Position numbers and translations under genes: made by a program
Notes under the pieces: generated by a model
What the model was told of the DNA's origin: nothing
Databases searched by the model: none
Seen by the model: only the letters and a program-made list of their open reading frames with translations
Assembly: GCA_050246435.1 (NCBI GenBank)
Contig: JBFWWB010000001.1
Coordinates: 1 to 64,000, forward strand
Length of the DNA: 64,000 nucleotides
DNA from: JAKFWI01 sp050246435
GTDB taxonomy: Bacteria > Pseudomonadota > Alphaproteobacteria > Caulobacterales > Aquidulcibacteraceae
Direction: 5' to 3'
In this document: piece after piece, positions 40,807-50,860 of the stretch
How positions within the stretch are numbered: the stretch's first letter is position 1
How the letters are laid out: each line of letters starts with the position of its first letter

Positions 40807-43689
40807 ATGCCCGACAGCGCCTCCGCCGCCCCGCAGCTCGACAGCCAAAGCCGTCTCTATCTGGTCGACGGCTCCGGCTACATCTTCCGCGCCTATCATG
40901 CGCTGCCGCCGCTGACGCGGCCGTCCGACGGGCTGCCCGTTGGGGCGGTCTCCGGCTTTTGCAACATGCTGTGGAAATTTCTCGAGGATGTGAAGGGCCC
41001 CGAGAAGCCGACGCACCTGGCCATCGTGTTCGACAAATCGGAGCAGACGTTCCGAAAGGACATCTATCCGAAATACAAGGCCCAGCGCCCGCCGGCGCCG
41101 GAAGACCTCGTGCCGCAATTCCCGCTGGTGCGCGAAGCCGCGCGCGCGTTCGGTATTTCGGTGGTGGAGCTCGACGGTTTCGAGGCGGACGATCTGATCG
41201 CCACTTATGCGCGCCTTGCTGCGCGCGCCGGCGCGAAAGTGAACATCGTTTCTTCCGACAAGGATCTGATGCAACTCGTCGAGGATGGGATCATCCATCT
41301 GTTCGATCCGATGAAGCAGAAGCCGATCGGCCCTGCCGAGGTGATGGAGAAATTCGGCGTCGGCCCAGACAAGGTGATCGACGTGCAGGCGCTGATGGGC
41401 GATTCCACCGACAACGTGCCCGGCTGCCCTGGCATCGGTCAGAAAACGGCCGCCGAACTGATCACCGCCTATGGCGACATCGAAACGCTGCTGGCGCGCG
41501 CGGGCGAGATCAAGCAGCCGAAGCGCCGCGAAGCGTTGATCGCCAATGCCGATCTGATCCGCGTGTCCAAGGAATTGGTGACCTTGAGAGACGACACGCC
41601 CCTGCCCGAGCCGGTGGAGGCGTTCGCCGTCGCCGATCCCGATCCGGGAACCTTGCTCGCCTTTCTCGATACGATGCAATTCACCACCTTGGGCCGGCGC
41701 GTGCGCGAGCATTTCGCGCGCACGGGCGCGCCTGCGCCGGAGCAGGCGCCGGCGGAGATCAAGATCGCCGAGGCGCTGCAAGAGCCGGCGATAGACTTCA
41801 ACGCCTACGAAACGGTCGACACGCTGGAAAAGCTTTCGCACTGGATCGCGCGCGCGCAGGAGGCGGGCTTCGTCGGCTTGGCCGCACAAGGCGACACGCA
41901 CGGCACGCCGAGGGCGCGGCTCATCGGCGTTTCGCTGGCGCTTTCGGCCAATCAGGCTTGTTACATCCCGCTGGCGCACGTGCGGCGCAGCGAACCCGTG
42001 GGCGATCTCTTCGCCGCGCCGCCGCCCGGAGAATTGCAGCCCCCCACGCCGGAGGCGGTCGATGCGCCCGCCGTGCAAATCCCGCTCGACGCCGCGATTC
42101 TGGCGCTCAAGCCGCTGCTGGAAGATCCCACGGTGCTGAAGATCGGCCACGACGTGAAGCGCAGCCGCGCGCTGTTGGGGCGCCACGGCGTGCGCCTTGC
42201 GCCGTTCGACGACGTGATGCTGATTTCCTACGCGCTCGCCGGCGGGCTGGACGAGCACGACCTGGAATCCCTGAGCGAGCAGCATCTGGGCCACAAGCCG
42301 ATTTCCTTCGCGGACGTGTGCGGCAGCGGCAAGGGACAGATCCCGTTCGACCGCGCGCCGGTGGCGATGGCGGCGCGCTATTCCGCCGAAGACGCCGACA
42401 TCACCATACGCCTGTGGCGGCGGCTGAAGCCGCGCCTCGCGCGTGAGCGCGTGCGCACCGTCTATGAAACCCTGGAGCGCCCGATCGCGCCGGTGCTGGG
42501 CGACATGGAGGAAGCGGGCGTGCGCGTCGATGCGAACGTGCTGTCCCGCCTATCGGGCGATTTCGCGCAGCGCATGGGCGCGCTGGAAGACGAGGCATAC
42601 AAGATCGCCGGCAAGCAGTTCAACATGGGCAGCCCCAAGCAGATCGGGGACATCTTCTTCGGCGAGATGGGCCTGCCTGGCGGACGCAAAACCAAAACCG
42701 GCGCCTGGAGCACCGACGCCGACGTGCTGGAGGATTTGGCGGCCCAAGGCCATGCGTTGCCGCGCGTGCTGCTGGACTGGCGCCAGCTTTCCAAGCTGCG
42801 CTCGACCTACACGGAAGCGCTGCGCGAGGCGATCGATCCAAAAACCGCGCGCGTGCACACCACGTTTCAATTGGCGGCGACCACGACGGGGCGGCTCTCC
42901 TCCTACGATCCCAATCTGCAGAATATTCCGATCCGCACCGATGAAGGCCGTCGCATCCGCGAGGCGTTCATCGCCGATCCGGGCGCGAAGCTGATCTCGG
43001 CGGACTATTCGCAGATCGAGTTGCGCCTGCTGGCGCATGTCGCCGATATTCCGGCGCTGAAGCAGGCATTCATGGACGGGCTGGACATCCACGCGATGAC
43101 CGCCTCGGAAATGTTTTCGACACCCATCGAAGGCATGGACCCGATGATCCGTCGCCAGGCGAAGGCGATCAATTTCGGCATCATCTACGGGATATCCGCG
43201 TTCGGCCTGGCGCGCAATCTGGGCATCGAGCGCGGCGTGGCCGACGCCTACATCAAGCAATATTTCGAGCGCTTCCCCGGCATCCGCGACTACATGGAGC
43301 GCACGAAGGCGCTGGCGCGCGAAACGGGTTATGTGACGACGATCTTCGGGCGGCGCTGCTGGGCGCCGGGCATCAAGTCGCGCAACCCGACGGAGCGCGC
43401 CTATGGCGAACGCCAGGCGATCAATGCGCCGCTGCAGGGCGCCGCCGCCGACATCATCCGGCGTGCGATGGTCCGCGTGCCCGCCGCGCTCGCCGCCGCC
43501 GGCCTCAAGACGCGCATGCTGCTGCAGGTGCACGACGAATTGGTGTTCGAGGCGCCGGAGGCGGAAGTCGCGGAAGCAAGCGCGCTGGTGAAGTCCGTGA
43601 TGGAGGCGGCGGCGCTGCCGGCGGTGGCGCTATCGGTGCCGCTGACGGTGGAGGCGAAGGCCGGCCGGACCTGGGCCGAAGCGCACTAG
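40807..43689 (+). CDS. polA: DNA polymerase I
   Basis: 960-aa repair and lagging-strand polymerase. The 5'-3' nuclease domain spans about residues 15-290 (LYLVDGSGYIFRAYHALPP, FEADDLIATYA, MGDSTDNVPGCPGIGQKTA). The polymerase domain spans about 560-960 with SADYSQIELRLLAHVA, RRQAKAINFGIIYGISAFG and LLQVHDELVFE. The intervening 3'-5' exonuclease fold is present but its active site is not: the DxE motif reads LAAQGD (Ala359, Gln361), and the later Asp is Ser453 in DVKRSRALL. Only YSAEDAD (Tyr525, Asp529) is kept. Proofreading is therefore predicted to be absent. ATG at 40807. Confidence 0.96.
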   Translation: MPDSASAAPQLDSQSRLYLVDGSGYIFRAYHALPPLTRPSDGLPVGAVSGFCNMLWKFLEDVKGPEKPTHLAIVFDKSEQTFRKDIYPKYKAQRPPAPEDLVPQFPLVREAARAFGISVVELDGFEADDLIATYARLAARAGAKVNIVSSDKDLMQLVEDGIIHLFDPMKQKPIGPAEVMEKFGVGPDKVIDVQALMGDSTDNVPGCPGIGQKTAAELITAYGDIETLLARAGEIKQPKRREALIANADLIRVSKELVTLRDDTPLPEPVEAFAVADPDPGTLLAFLDTMQFTTLGRRVREHFARTGAPAPEQAPAEIKIAEALQEPAIDFNAYETVDTLEKLSHWIARAQEAGFVGLAAQGDTHGTPRARLIGVSLALSANQACYIPLAHVRRSEPVGDLFAAPPPGELQPPTPEAVDAPAVQIPLDAAILALKPLLEDPTVLKIGHDVKRSRALLGRHGVRLAPFDDVMLISYALAGGLDEHDLESLSEQHLGHKPISFADVCGSGKGQIPFDRAPVAMAARYSAEDADITIRLWRRLKPRLARERVRTVYETLERPIAPVLGDMEEAGVRVDANVLSRLSGDFAQRMGALEDEAYKIAGKQFNMGSPKQIGDIFFGEMGLPGGRKTKTGAWSTDADVLEDLAAQGHALPRVLLDWRQLSKLRSTYTEALREAIDPKTARVHTTFQLAATTTGRLSSYDPNLQNIPIRTDEGRRIREAFIADPGAKLISADYSQIELRLLAHVADIPALKQAFMDGLDIHAMTASEMFSTPIEGMDPMIRRQAKAINFGIIYGISAFGLARNLGIERGVADAYIKQYFERFPGIRDYMERTKALARETGYVTTIFGRRCWAPGIKSRNPTERAYGERQAINAPLQGAAADIIRRAMVRVPAALAAAGLKTRMLLQVHDELVFEAPEAEVAEASALVKSVMEAAALPAVALSVPLTVEAKAGRTWAEAH

Positions 43690-43692
43690 CGT

Positions 43693-44199
43693 TCAGAAGC
43701 GCAGCTTCGCCTGCACCCTGAACGATCGCGCCGCCATCGCGACCGGTTCGCCGCGCGCTTCGCCGGCGGCGCGCGTGGCGTAGAGATACGCAAGATTGCG
43801 GTCTTCCGTGTCGAACAGGTTGACGCTTTCGAGCGCCAGCGTAACGCCGCCGAGGCGCCACCCGATCCGCCCGTTGACGATCGCCGGCTCCGCGCGCGCC
43901 GCCTCGCCGAACGCCGCCGCGGGAACGCCTTCGGCGTACAGCTCCACCCGCGAGGAAAGGCGCAGCGCCAAAGCGGCGGAAGACCGCACCGTGCCCGCCG
44001 CGGCCTCGACGCCATGGGTGAGCCGCAGGCGCGGCAGCAGCCCATCGCCGCGCACCGGCGGCGGATCGATGCGTTCGATCGCGGAGACGAGCGTAAGCGG
44101 CTGCTCCCTGGCGGCTTGATCGTCAGCCCACGCCGGCGTGGCGAGCAGCGAAAGCGCCCACGCGCATAGCGCGGCGAAGGCCTGCGCCCCTCGCCTCAA
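43693..44199 (-). CDS. Signal-peptide-bearing C-terminal fragment of a TonB-dependent receptor
   Basis: 168-aa protein. Residues 1-25 are a clear signal peptide ending in TPAWA. The last ~80 residues match the C-terminal strands of TonB-dependent outer-membrane receptors: VTLALESVNLFDTEDRN, LYATRAAGEARGEP and the terminal RSFRVQAKLRF, where the final Phe is the outer-membrane insertion signal. The plug domain and about 16 strands are missing. The start is TTG with no good ribosome site. It may be a deletion relic fused to a signal peptide, or a small outer-membrane protein in its own right. It converges on polA with 3 bp between. Confidence 0.6.
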   Translation of the reverse strand: MRRGAQAFAALCAWALSLLATPAWADDQAAREQPLTLVSAIERIDPPPVRGDGLLPRLRLTHGVEAAAGTVRSSAALALRLSSRVELYAEGVPAAAFGEAARAEPAIVNGRIGWRLGGVTLALESVNLFDTEDRNLAYLYATRAAGEARGEPVAMAARSFRVQAKLRF

Positions 44200-44297
44200 T
44201 GCCAGATGCCGCGTTGTAACACGCGTTCAGGATTCAGCGATTTGCGCGCCGCCTCAAACCTTTTCAGCCTAAAGGAAGGGCGGCGCCCGCTTTTTGA

Positions 44298-44891
44298 TCA
44301 CTCTTGTTCGTCGTCGCGCGGCGGCGGCTTGTGTTCGGCGGCTTCCAGCAAGTCCAAGATCTGGATGCGCAGATGCGGCGACTTGGAAAGCGCCGTCGTC
44401 GCCTCCTTGGTCATCAGCAGGCGCTTCGCCGGCTCCAGCGCCGATTTCGCGCACGCCCCCGCAGGCAGCACGCCCCGCGCCAGTAGAGACAGAAGCGCAG
44501 CGGCGCGATTTTCCGGCGGCGCGCCGGATTCCAGCACCGTTTCGACGATGCGCAGACCCCACATCACGCGCATGCCGTTGCGGTCGAGATCGACCATCGC
44601 CTCGTCACGATCGCGGCGGCGCATCGTGCTGTCGCGGACCAGGCGCTGCAGCTCCGCCAGCCGGCGCAGCCGCACCACCGCCGGCACCAGCGGATCGAGC
44701 ACCGCCCGCTCGAAGGATTGCGCATGCAGCGCGCGGCGGACGACGCGGGCGAACTTCTTCTGGTCCAGCTCGTCCTGAAGGTCGCCCGCACCCTTGAGCA
44801 GCAGGCGCAGCCGCGCGAAGCCGGCGGGCTCGGGCTGGCCGTCATCCAGCGCTTCAGACAGCGCATCGGCCTGGGCTGCGGCTGTAATCAC
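44298..44891 (-). CDS. Hypothetical helical protein divergent from chvI
   Basis: About 197 aa, all-helical, cytosolic, no recognised domain. ARLRLLLKGAGDLQDELDQKK, RLRRLAELQRLVRDSTMRRR and MKLLMTKEA-like KRLLMTKEATTAL suggest helical bundles. The frame is open to 44999, but that would leave only 24 bp to the chvI start, so I prefer the GTG at 44891; this is uncertain. In many relatives the gene here, divergent from chvI, is pckA; this is not pckA. The C-terminus is acidic and Pro-rich. Confidence 0.5.
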   Translation of the reverse strand: MITAAAQADALSEALDDGQPEPAGFARLRLLLKGAGDLQDELDQKKFARVVRRALHAQSFERAVLDPLVPAVVRLRRLAELQRLVRDSTMRRRDRDEAMVDLDRNGMRVMWGLRIVETVLESGAPPENRAAALLSLLARGVLPAGACAKSALEPAKRLLMTKEATTALSKSPHLRIQILDLLEAAEHKPPPRDDEQE

Positions 44892-45023
44892 CGGCAAAGC
44901 TTGCCAAATATCGCCTAAGACCAGGTTACGGCCGGCCGCCGGGAACCGGCAAAAGCTTGCTTTCGCCGCCGCTTTCCTGAAAAAACCGCAAAGCCGCAAG
45001 GCGTTTGGACGCTTCTTTCAGCC

Positions 45024-45722
45024 ATGCCCACGATCGCCCTGGTCGACGACGACGAAAACATCCTCGCCTCCTTGAAGATCTTCTTCGAGGCGGAAGGCTA
45101 CGCCGTGAAGGCCTTTCATGACGGCCAGACGGCCCTCGCGGCGCTCTCCGAAAGCCCGCCAGACGTCGCCATCCTGGACATCAAGATGCCCCGGATGGAC
45201 GGCATCGAGATGCTGCGTCGGCTACGCCAGGCCTCCGATCTGCCGGTCATCTTCCTCACCTCGAAGGACGATGAGATGGACGAGGTCGTGGGCTTCAACG
45301 TCGGGGCCGACGATTACATCAAAAAGCCGTTCTCCCAGCGTTTGCTCAGCGAACGGGTGAAAGCGCTGCTGCGCCGGTCGCGCAGCGGGCCCGGCGGCGC
45401 TGGCGAAACGGGTGACCGCAAGACCATTGTCCGCGGCCAGCTGAGCCTCGATCCGAACCGCCATTCCTGCACCTGGAAGGGCGCACCGGTTCGCCTCACG
45501 GTCACGGAATTCCTGATCCTGCAGGCGCTCGCTAACCGTCCAGGCTTCGTGAAAAGCCGGGACCAGTTGATGGACGCGGCTTATGACGACCAAGTCTATG
45601 TCGACGACCGCACCATCGACAGCCACATCAAGCGGCTCCGAAAGAAATTCCGCGAGGTCGATACCGAGTTCGATGCGATCGAGACGCTCTACGGGGTCGG
45701 TTATCGCTACAACGAAGCGTGA
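45024..45722 (+). CDS. chvI: Response regulator ChvI (OmpR family)
   Basis: 232-aa transcription factor. The receiver domain (residues 1-120) has the acidic triad DDDEN, phosphoacceptor Asp52 in AILDIKMPRMDG, and the Lys of DYIKKPFSQR. The C-terminal winged helix (about 135-230) has the OmpR pattern LTVTEFLILQALANRPGFVKS and DDRTIDSHIKRLRKK. ChvI with ChvG senses acidity or envelope conditions and controls surface and central-metabolism genes in alphaproteobacteria. The chvG coding frame starts within its last codons. The gene set downstream (EIIA, HPr, ahcY) confirms the ChvI assignment. Confidence 0.94.
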   Translation: MPTIALVDDDENILASLKIFFEAEGYAVKAFHDGQTALAALSESPPDVAILDIKMPRMDGIEMLRRLRQASDLPVIFLTSKDDEMDEVVGFNVGADDYIKKPFSQRLLSERVKALLRRSRSGPGGAGETGDRKTIVRGQLSLDPNRHSCTWKGAPVRLTVTEFLILQALANRPGFVKSRDQLMDAAYDDQVYVDDRTIDSHIKRLRKKFREVDTEFDAIETLYGVGYRYNEA

Positions 45723-47286
45723 AAATCGCCGCCGGGACCTGTGGTCGTCCCGGATTGCACGTCTCATTTTCGCTTGGAATTTCGTCGGGTTCGCGGTGCT
45801 CACCGTGGGCGCGCTGCTGCTGACGGAACTGCGCGAGCAGCTGATCCGCGCAAAGATCGACGCGCTGCAATCGGAAGGCCAGCTGATCGCCAGCGTGCTG
45901 GCCGACACCTCCACCGTCGGCGAGCCCGCGCCGGCGCTGATGGAGGCGCGCGCAGCCGCAGTGCTGCAACGGCTGACCCTGCCCCCCGCGACGCGCCTGC
46001 GCCTGTTCACGCCGGCCGGCCGGCTGGTCGCGGATTCCAATGTCATCAACGATCGCATTGTCGAGCGCCGCTTGCCGGAAGCGCCGAGGCCGCCGAACGA
46101 GGCGAACGATCGCGCGGCGATGCAAATCCCCCCGCTTTCCGACTGGCGCCCGGAGCACACGCTGGCGCAGGAGCGCGGGCTCGCCGCACGCGGAACGCCC
46201 GCCAACGGCCAGCGGCTTAACGATCTGGGCGAGCGCGTCGTCAGCGTGTCGCTGCCGGTGCAGCATGTGCAGGCGGTAGTCGGCGTCATCACGCTGGAAT
46301 CCAGCGACGTGGAGGATATCCTGCGCGCGCAGCGCCGTTCGATGATGCCGTTCATCGTCGGCGCAGGCGCGATTTCGCTGCTGTTTTCCGCGCTGCTGGC
46401 GCTGGTGATCGCCAAGCCGCTGCGGGCGCTGGCGATCGCTGCCGACGAAGTGCGCGAAAGCGGCGCGACGCGGCTGGTGCTGCCGGAGGAATCCCGGCGC
46501 AAGGACGAGATCGGCGATCTTGCGCAGGCGCTGGAGCGGATGACCGGCGCCCTCGCCGATCGGATCGACACGAACGAGCGCTTCGCCGCCGACGTCGCAC
46601 ACGAACTGAAGAATCCGCTCACCTCGATCCGCAGCGCCGTGGAGACCGCGAGTGCGATCCGCGACGAGGAGCAACGCGGGCGCCTCATGGGCATCATTCG
46701 TGCAGACGTGACGCGGATGGACCGTCTGATCACGGATATCTCCCGCGCGTCCCGTCTTGAGGCGGAAATCGCACGCGGCGCGCAGGAGCTCGTCGACGTC
46801 GGCAAGCTGTTGGCGGATTTGGCGGAGACCTACGCCGCCACCACCAAGCCGGGCGAGGCCACCGTGGTGTTCGCGGGACCGCCGCCGCCCGCCGCGCTAG
46901 TGCGCGGCCAGTCCGGCCCGCTGGGCCAAGTGTTCCGCAATCTGATCGACAATGCGTGTTCGTTCAGCCCGCCCGGCGGCGCGGTCACCGTCGCACTCAA
47001 ACTGCTGGTGCGGAAGGACGGGCGCTGGCTGCAGGCCACGGTCGAGGATCAGGGCCCCGGCATTCCCAGCGACAATCTGGATTCGGTCTTCAAGCGCTTC
47101 TATACCGACAGACCGAAAGGCGCGGCGTTCGGTCGCAATTCGGGTCTGGGCTTATCCATCGCACGACAAATTGTAGAGGGTCACCAAGGTCGCATTTGGG
47201 CCGAAAACATCGGCCAGAATCTCAAGGGGCCCAACGGGGCTCGCCTGGTGGTGGAACTGCCGGCGGCCCGGGAGATCGGCCGGTGA
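45673..47286 (+). CDS. chvG: Sensor histidine kinase ChvG
   Basis: 537-aa inner-membrane kinase. A cytoplasmic basic N-terminus precedes the first membrane helix (FAWNFVGFAVLTVGALLL). A periplasmic sensor of about 190 residues follows, then a second helix (MPFIVGAGAISLLFSALLALVI), a HAMP region, the H-box FAADVAHELKNPLTS with His310, and the ATPase boxes (FRNLIDNACSF, EDQGPGIP, NSGLGLSIARQI). The N-terminus is uncertain: the ATG at 45673 overlaps chvI by 50 bp; no later ATG precedes the first helix. It pairs with ChvI. Confidence 0.92.
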   Translation: MRSRRSTGSVIATTKRENRRRDLWSSRIARLIFAWNFVGFAVLTVGALLLTELREQLIRAKIDALQSEGQLIASVLADTSTVGEPAPALMEARAAAVLQRLTLPPATRLRLFTPAGRLVADSNVINDRIVERRLPEAPRPPNEANDRAAMQIPPLSDWRPEHTLAQERGLAARGTPANGQRLNDLGERVVSVSLPVQHVQAVVGVITLESSDVEDILRAQRRSMMPFIVGAGAISLLFSALLALVIAKPLRALAIAADEVRESGATRLVLPEESRRKDEIGDLAQALERMTGALADRIDTNERFAADVAHELKNPLTSIRSAVETASAIRDEEQRGRLMGIIRADVTRMDRLITDISRASRLEAEIARGAQELVDVGKLLADLAETYAATTKPGEATVVFAGPPPPAALVRGQSGPLGQVFRNLIDNACSFSPPGGAVTVALKLLVRKDGRWLQATVEDQGPGIPSDNLDSVFKRFYTDRPKGAAFGRNSGLGLSIARQIVEGHQGRIWAENIGQNLKGPNGARLVVELPAAREIGR

Positions 47287-47389
47287 CATACGCCGTCCTT
47301 CGCAAGCGCATTTACTTTTCCGGCAGCCCCGGACAGCTATGCTCCCGCACGGCCGCACACGGACACGCGGGGATGGCGGAGCGCGAGCG

Positions 47390-47794
47390 ATGATCGGCGT
47401 GGTGATCGTGACCCACGGGCAGCTTGCCGAAGCGTTCGTGGCAGCGGCGGAGCATGTGCTGGGCCCCCAACGCCAGATGGCCGCGGTGGACATCGGCCCC
47501 GACGACGACATGGGCGACCGCCGGCGCGACATCATCGATGTCGTGCGCAGCGTCGACACCGGCGACGGCGTCATCATCCTCACCGACATGTTCGGCGGCA
47601 CGCCTTCCAACCTGGCGATCTCGATCATCAACGAAACCCGCGCTGAAGTGATCGCCGGCGTGAACCTGCCGATGTTGATCAAGCTCGCGGTAGAGCGCGA
47701 ACGCGCGCCGCTTGCGAAAGCCGCGGCCTTGGCTCAAGAGGCGGGGCGCCACTATATCCGCTTGGCGTCGGCGGAACTCGCCGCACAGAATTAG
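47390..47794 (+). CDS. PTS EIIA component, mannose/fructose-type (EIIA-Man)
   Basis: 134-aa phosphocarrier domain. His9 in VVIVTHGQLAEAF is the phosphorylation site, and GVIILTDMFGGTPSNLA is the family signature around the active site. In alphaproteobacteria this orphan EIIA acts with HPr and EINtr as a regulatory phosphorelay rather than in sugar uptake; there are no EIIB/C/D genes here. The start ATG at 47390 is 103 bp after chvG. In most relatives hprK occupies this gap; here there is no room for it. HPr follows 17 bp downstream. Confidence 0.92.
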   Translation: MIGVVIVTHGQLAEAFVAAAEHVLGPQRQMAAVDIGPDDDMGDRRRDIIDVVRSVDTGDGVIILTDMFGGTPSNLAISIINETRAEVIAGVNLPMLIKLAVERERAPLAKAAALAQEAGRHYIRLASAELAAQN

Positions 47795-47811
47795 CGATCA
47801 CGGGTACAGCT

Positions 47812-48111
47812 TTGGACGAGTCCGATGGCGTCGGCGCCTCTGTCGTGCGCCGTACACTGGAAATCGTGAATCCGCGCGGCCTGCATGCGCGCGCCTCGCG
47901 CAAGCTCGCCGAGCTGGCGCTGCGCTACGATGCGCAAATCCTGGTGCGCCGCGAGGACGGCGAAGCCGACGCCACCTCGCTCATGGATCTCATGATGCTG
48001 GGCGCGGGCCTGGGTTCGGAGATCGAGGTTTCGGCGCAAGGCCCCGACCGCGAGGCCGCCGTCGAGGCGATCGCCGTGCTGGTGGCCGACGGGTTCGGCG
48101 AGCGCGACTAG
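47812..48111 (+). CDS. ptsH: HPr family phosphocarrier protein
   Basis: 99-aa HPr. His25 in NPRGLHARAS is the EI-dependent phosphorylation site. Ser56 in DATSLMDLMMLGA corresponds to the regulatory Ser46 that HPr kinase modifies; the spacing of 31 residues is exact. Starts at TTG, 17 bp after the EIIA gene. Since no hprK is next to it, either the kinase is encoded elsewhere or the Ser is a vestige. N-terminal ~10 residues extend beyond the usual HPr start, so an internal GTG could be used. Confidence 0.93.
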   Translation: MDESDGVGASVVRRTLEIVNPRGLHARASRKLAELALRYDAQILVRREDGEADATSLMDLMMLGAGLGSEIEVSAQGPDREAAVEAIAVLVADGFGERD

Positions 48112-48140
48112 AAAAACACAAAACCCTGGGGGAGAAACGC

Positions 48141-48437
48141 ATGCAATTGGACCTTCTCGAAGGCCTGGGCGCCGTAGCCGGCGCGCTCGGCTCGCTGGCG
48201 GCGACGCCGCAAATGATCAAGATCCTCAAGACCCGTCATGCCGGCGACGTTTCCGCGCTGACTTTCGGGCTGACCACCGCCGGGGCCACGCTGTGGCTAA
48301 TCTACGGCATCGGGCGCGAAGCCCCCTCGCTCGCGGTGTCGAGCGCAGTGGCGCTGCTGATCAACGGGGCGGTGCTCTGGCTCAAGATGTTCGGCGCACC
48401 CCGGCCCGCAGCGCATACCGGCGACGCCGCTTCCTAG
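48141..48437 (+). CDS. SemiSWEET-type sugar transporter (MtN3/PQ-loop)
   Basis: 98-aa inner-membrane protein of three helices, the half-SWEET unit that dimerises to make a sugar uniporter. The PQ-loop proline-glutamine lies in LGSLAATPQMIKILKTRHAGD, and ALTFGLTTAGATLWLIYGI forms helix 2. GGGGGAG is a strong ribosome site before the ATG. It lies between ptsH and ahcY, a position I do not know from related clusters, and links sugar movement to the PTS-like relay by proximity only. Confidence 0.88.
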   Translation: MQLDLLEGLGAVAGALGSLAATPQMIKILKTRHAGDVSALTFGLTTAGATLWLIYGIGREAPSLAVSSAVALLINGAVLWLKMFGAPRPAAHTGDAAS

Positions 48438-48455
48438 GCGCAAGGCTCAGTAACG

Positions 48456-48477
48456 CATATAAAGACATGTTTATGTG
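48456..48477. promoter_or_regulatory. Candidate SahR-type operator upstream of ahcY
   Basis: The 22-bp imperfect palindrome starts CATATAAAGACATG and ends TTTATGTG, in an AT-rich patch in GC-rich DNA, 67 bp before the ahcY ATG. It resembles, as I remember it, the ATAAAGAT...CTTTAT palindrome bound by the ArsR-family regulator SahR upstream of ahcY. No sahR gene lies in the window. Confidence 0.5.
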
Positions 48478-48543
48478 TTTATTGCCCTGAGCCCGCGGGC
48501 TTGCTAGAGGAGCGGTTCGCCCCGCCTCGAACTGGAGCCCCGC

Positions 48544-49944
<1,401 letters not shown>

Positions 49945-50003
49945 AACGCGGCGCTTCCGCCCCAGCCGGGAGCCGCTATAGAAGCGCGTGAGGATACGCC
50001 CAC

Positions 50004-50729
50004 GTGCAAATCTCAGCGGCCAGGACGATCTCGGCTTTCACGGCCCGCGCCCTGTTCCTGGGCTTTCTGTTCGTCCTCGTCGTGGCGCTGCAGCTCGCCT
50101 CGGTCGCGGCGCTGCGCGGGCTGGGTCTCGGCGGCTCCGTCGCGCTGCTTATTTCCGGCGCGATCATCCTGGCGGTGATGATCGGCGCTTCGATGGCGGC
50201 GCAAGCGCTGGCGCGGCGCGCCCGGGCGCGCACGGAAGCCGCGCGCGCGGCGATGGGGCTGCCCGACGGCGCGTGCTGTTTTGTGTGGCGGCGCCATGCG
50301 GCGGAAGCGGAATTCCCCTGGGAATTGGAAGGCGATGTGCGCGCTGCCTACCCGCCGCTGGCGCGCAAGCTGGGCGTCGAGGGCTACGCGCTGATTGATT
50401 TCGAGGTCGGCGCTGATGGCGCGGCGAAAAATCTCCACTGCATCGACGTGTGGCCTGCCCAGGCGTTCTATGCGGCGGCAGCGGAAGCGCTGACGGCGGC
50501 GCGGTTTCGCCTGCGCCCCGGCGCCGGCGTGCGGTTCGGACCGAGCTACCGCATCCCGTTCGTGTTCCGCATCCGCGGGGCCGCGCGCGTGCGCGACCGC
50601 GGGCGCTCCGCGTTCAGCCCCATCGGCTACGCGCTGCGGCGCGGGGCTGCGCGCCTCGGCCGCGCGATCGCCGCCGGCGCGCATGCGACGCGCCTGTGGG
50701 CGACCCGGAAAATTTCGCGCTCCCTCTGA
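50004..50729 (+). CDS. Membrane protein with TonB-like C-terminal domain
   Basis: 241-aa protein. Two membrane helices occupy about residues 14-36 and 44-66. A basic linker follows, then a TonB-C-like domain at about residues 105-190: AYPPLARKLGVEGYALIDFEV, the variable centre and PSYRIPFVFRI. The C-terminal 45 residues are strongly basic, which is unusual if the domain lies in the periplasm. The typical proline-rich TonB spacer is missing, so it may be a periplasmic-domain protein unrelated to energy transduction. GTG start, 59 bp after ahcY. Confidence 0.75.
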   Translation: MQISAARTISAFTARALFLGFLFVLVVALQLASVAALRGLGLGGSVALLISGAIILAVMIGASMAAQALARRARARTEAARAAMGLPDGACCFVWRRHAAEAEFPWELEGDVRAAYPPLARKLGVEGYALIDFEVGADGAAKNLHCIDVWPAQAFYAAAAEALTAARFRLRPGAGVRFGPSYRIPFVFRIRGAARVRDRGRSAFSPIGYALRRGAARLGRAIAAGAHATRLWATRKISRSL

Positions 50730-50860
50730 AAAACGCCATTCGCGTTTACGGAATTTCAAGCCGGCTTAGGCATTCGTTAACCGCGCCTAGGCTGCGCGAC
50801 GCATATCTTTCGCAGCCGCCTTGGGCGAAGATTCGCCGACGCAGATGATTCGGGGTTCCC

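Noticed and set aside
48478..48543. Possible S-adenosylhomocysteine riboswitch in the ahcY leader
   Set aside because: A GAGGAGCGG-like stretch is present, but I could not form the rest of the conserved pseudoknot in the short leader.
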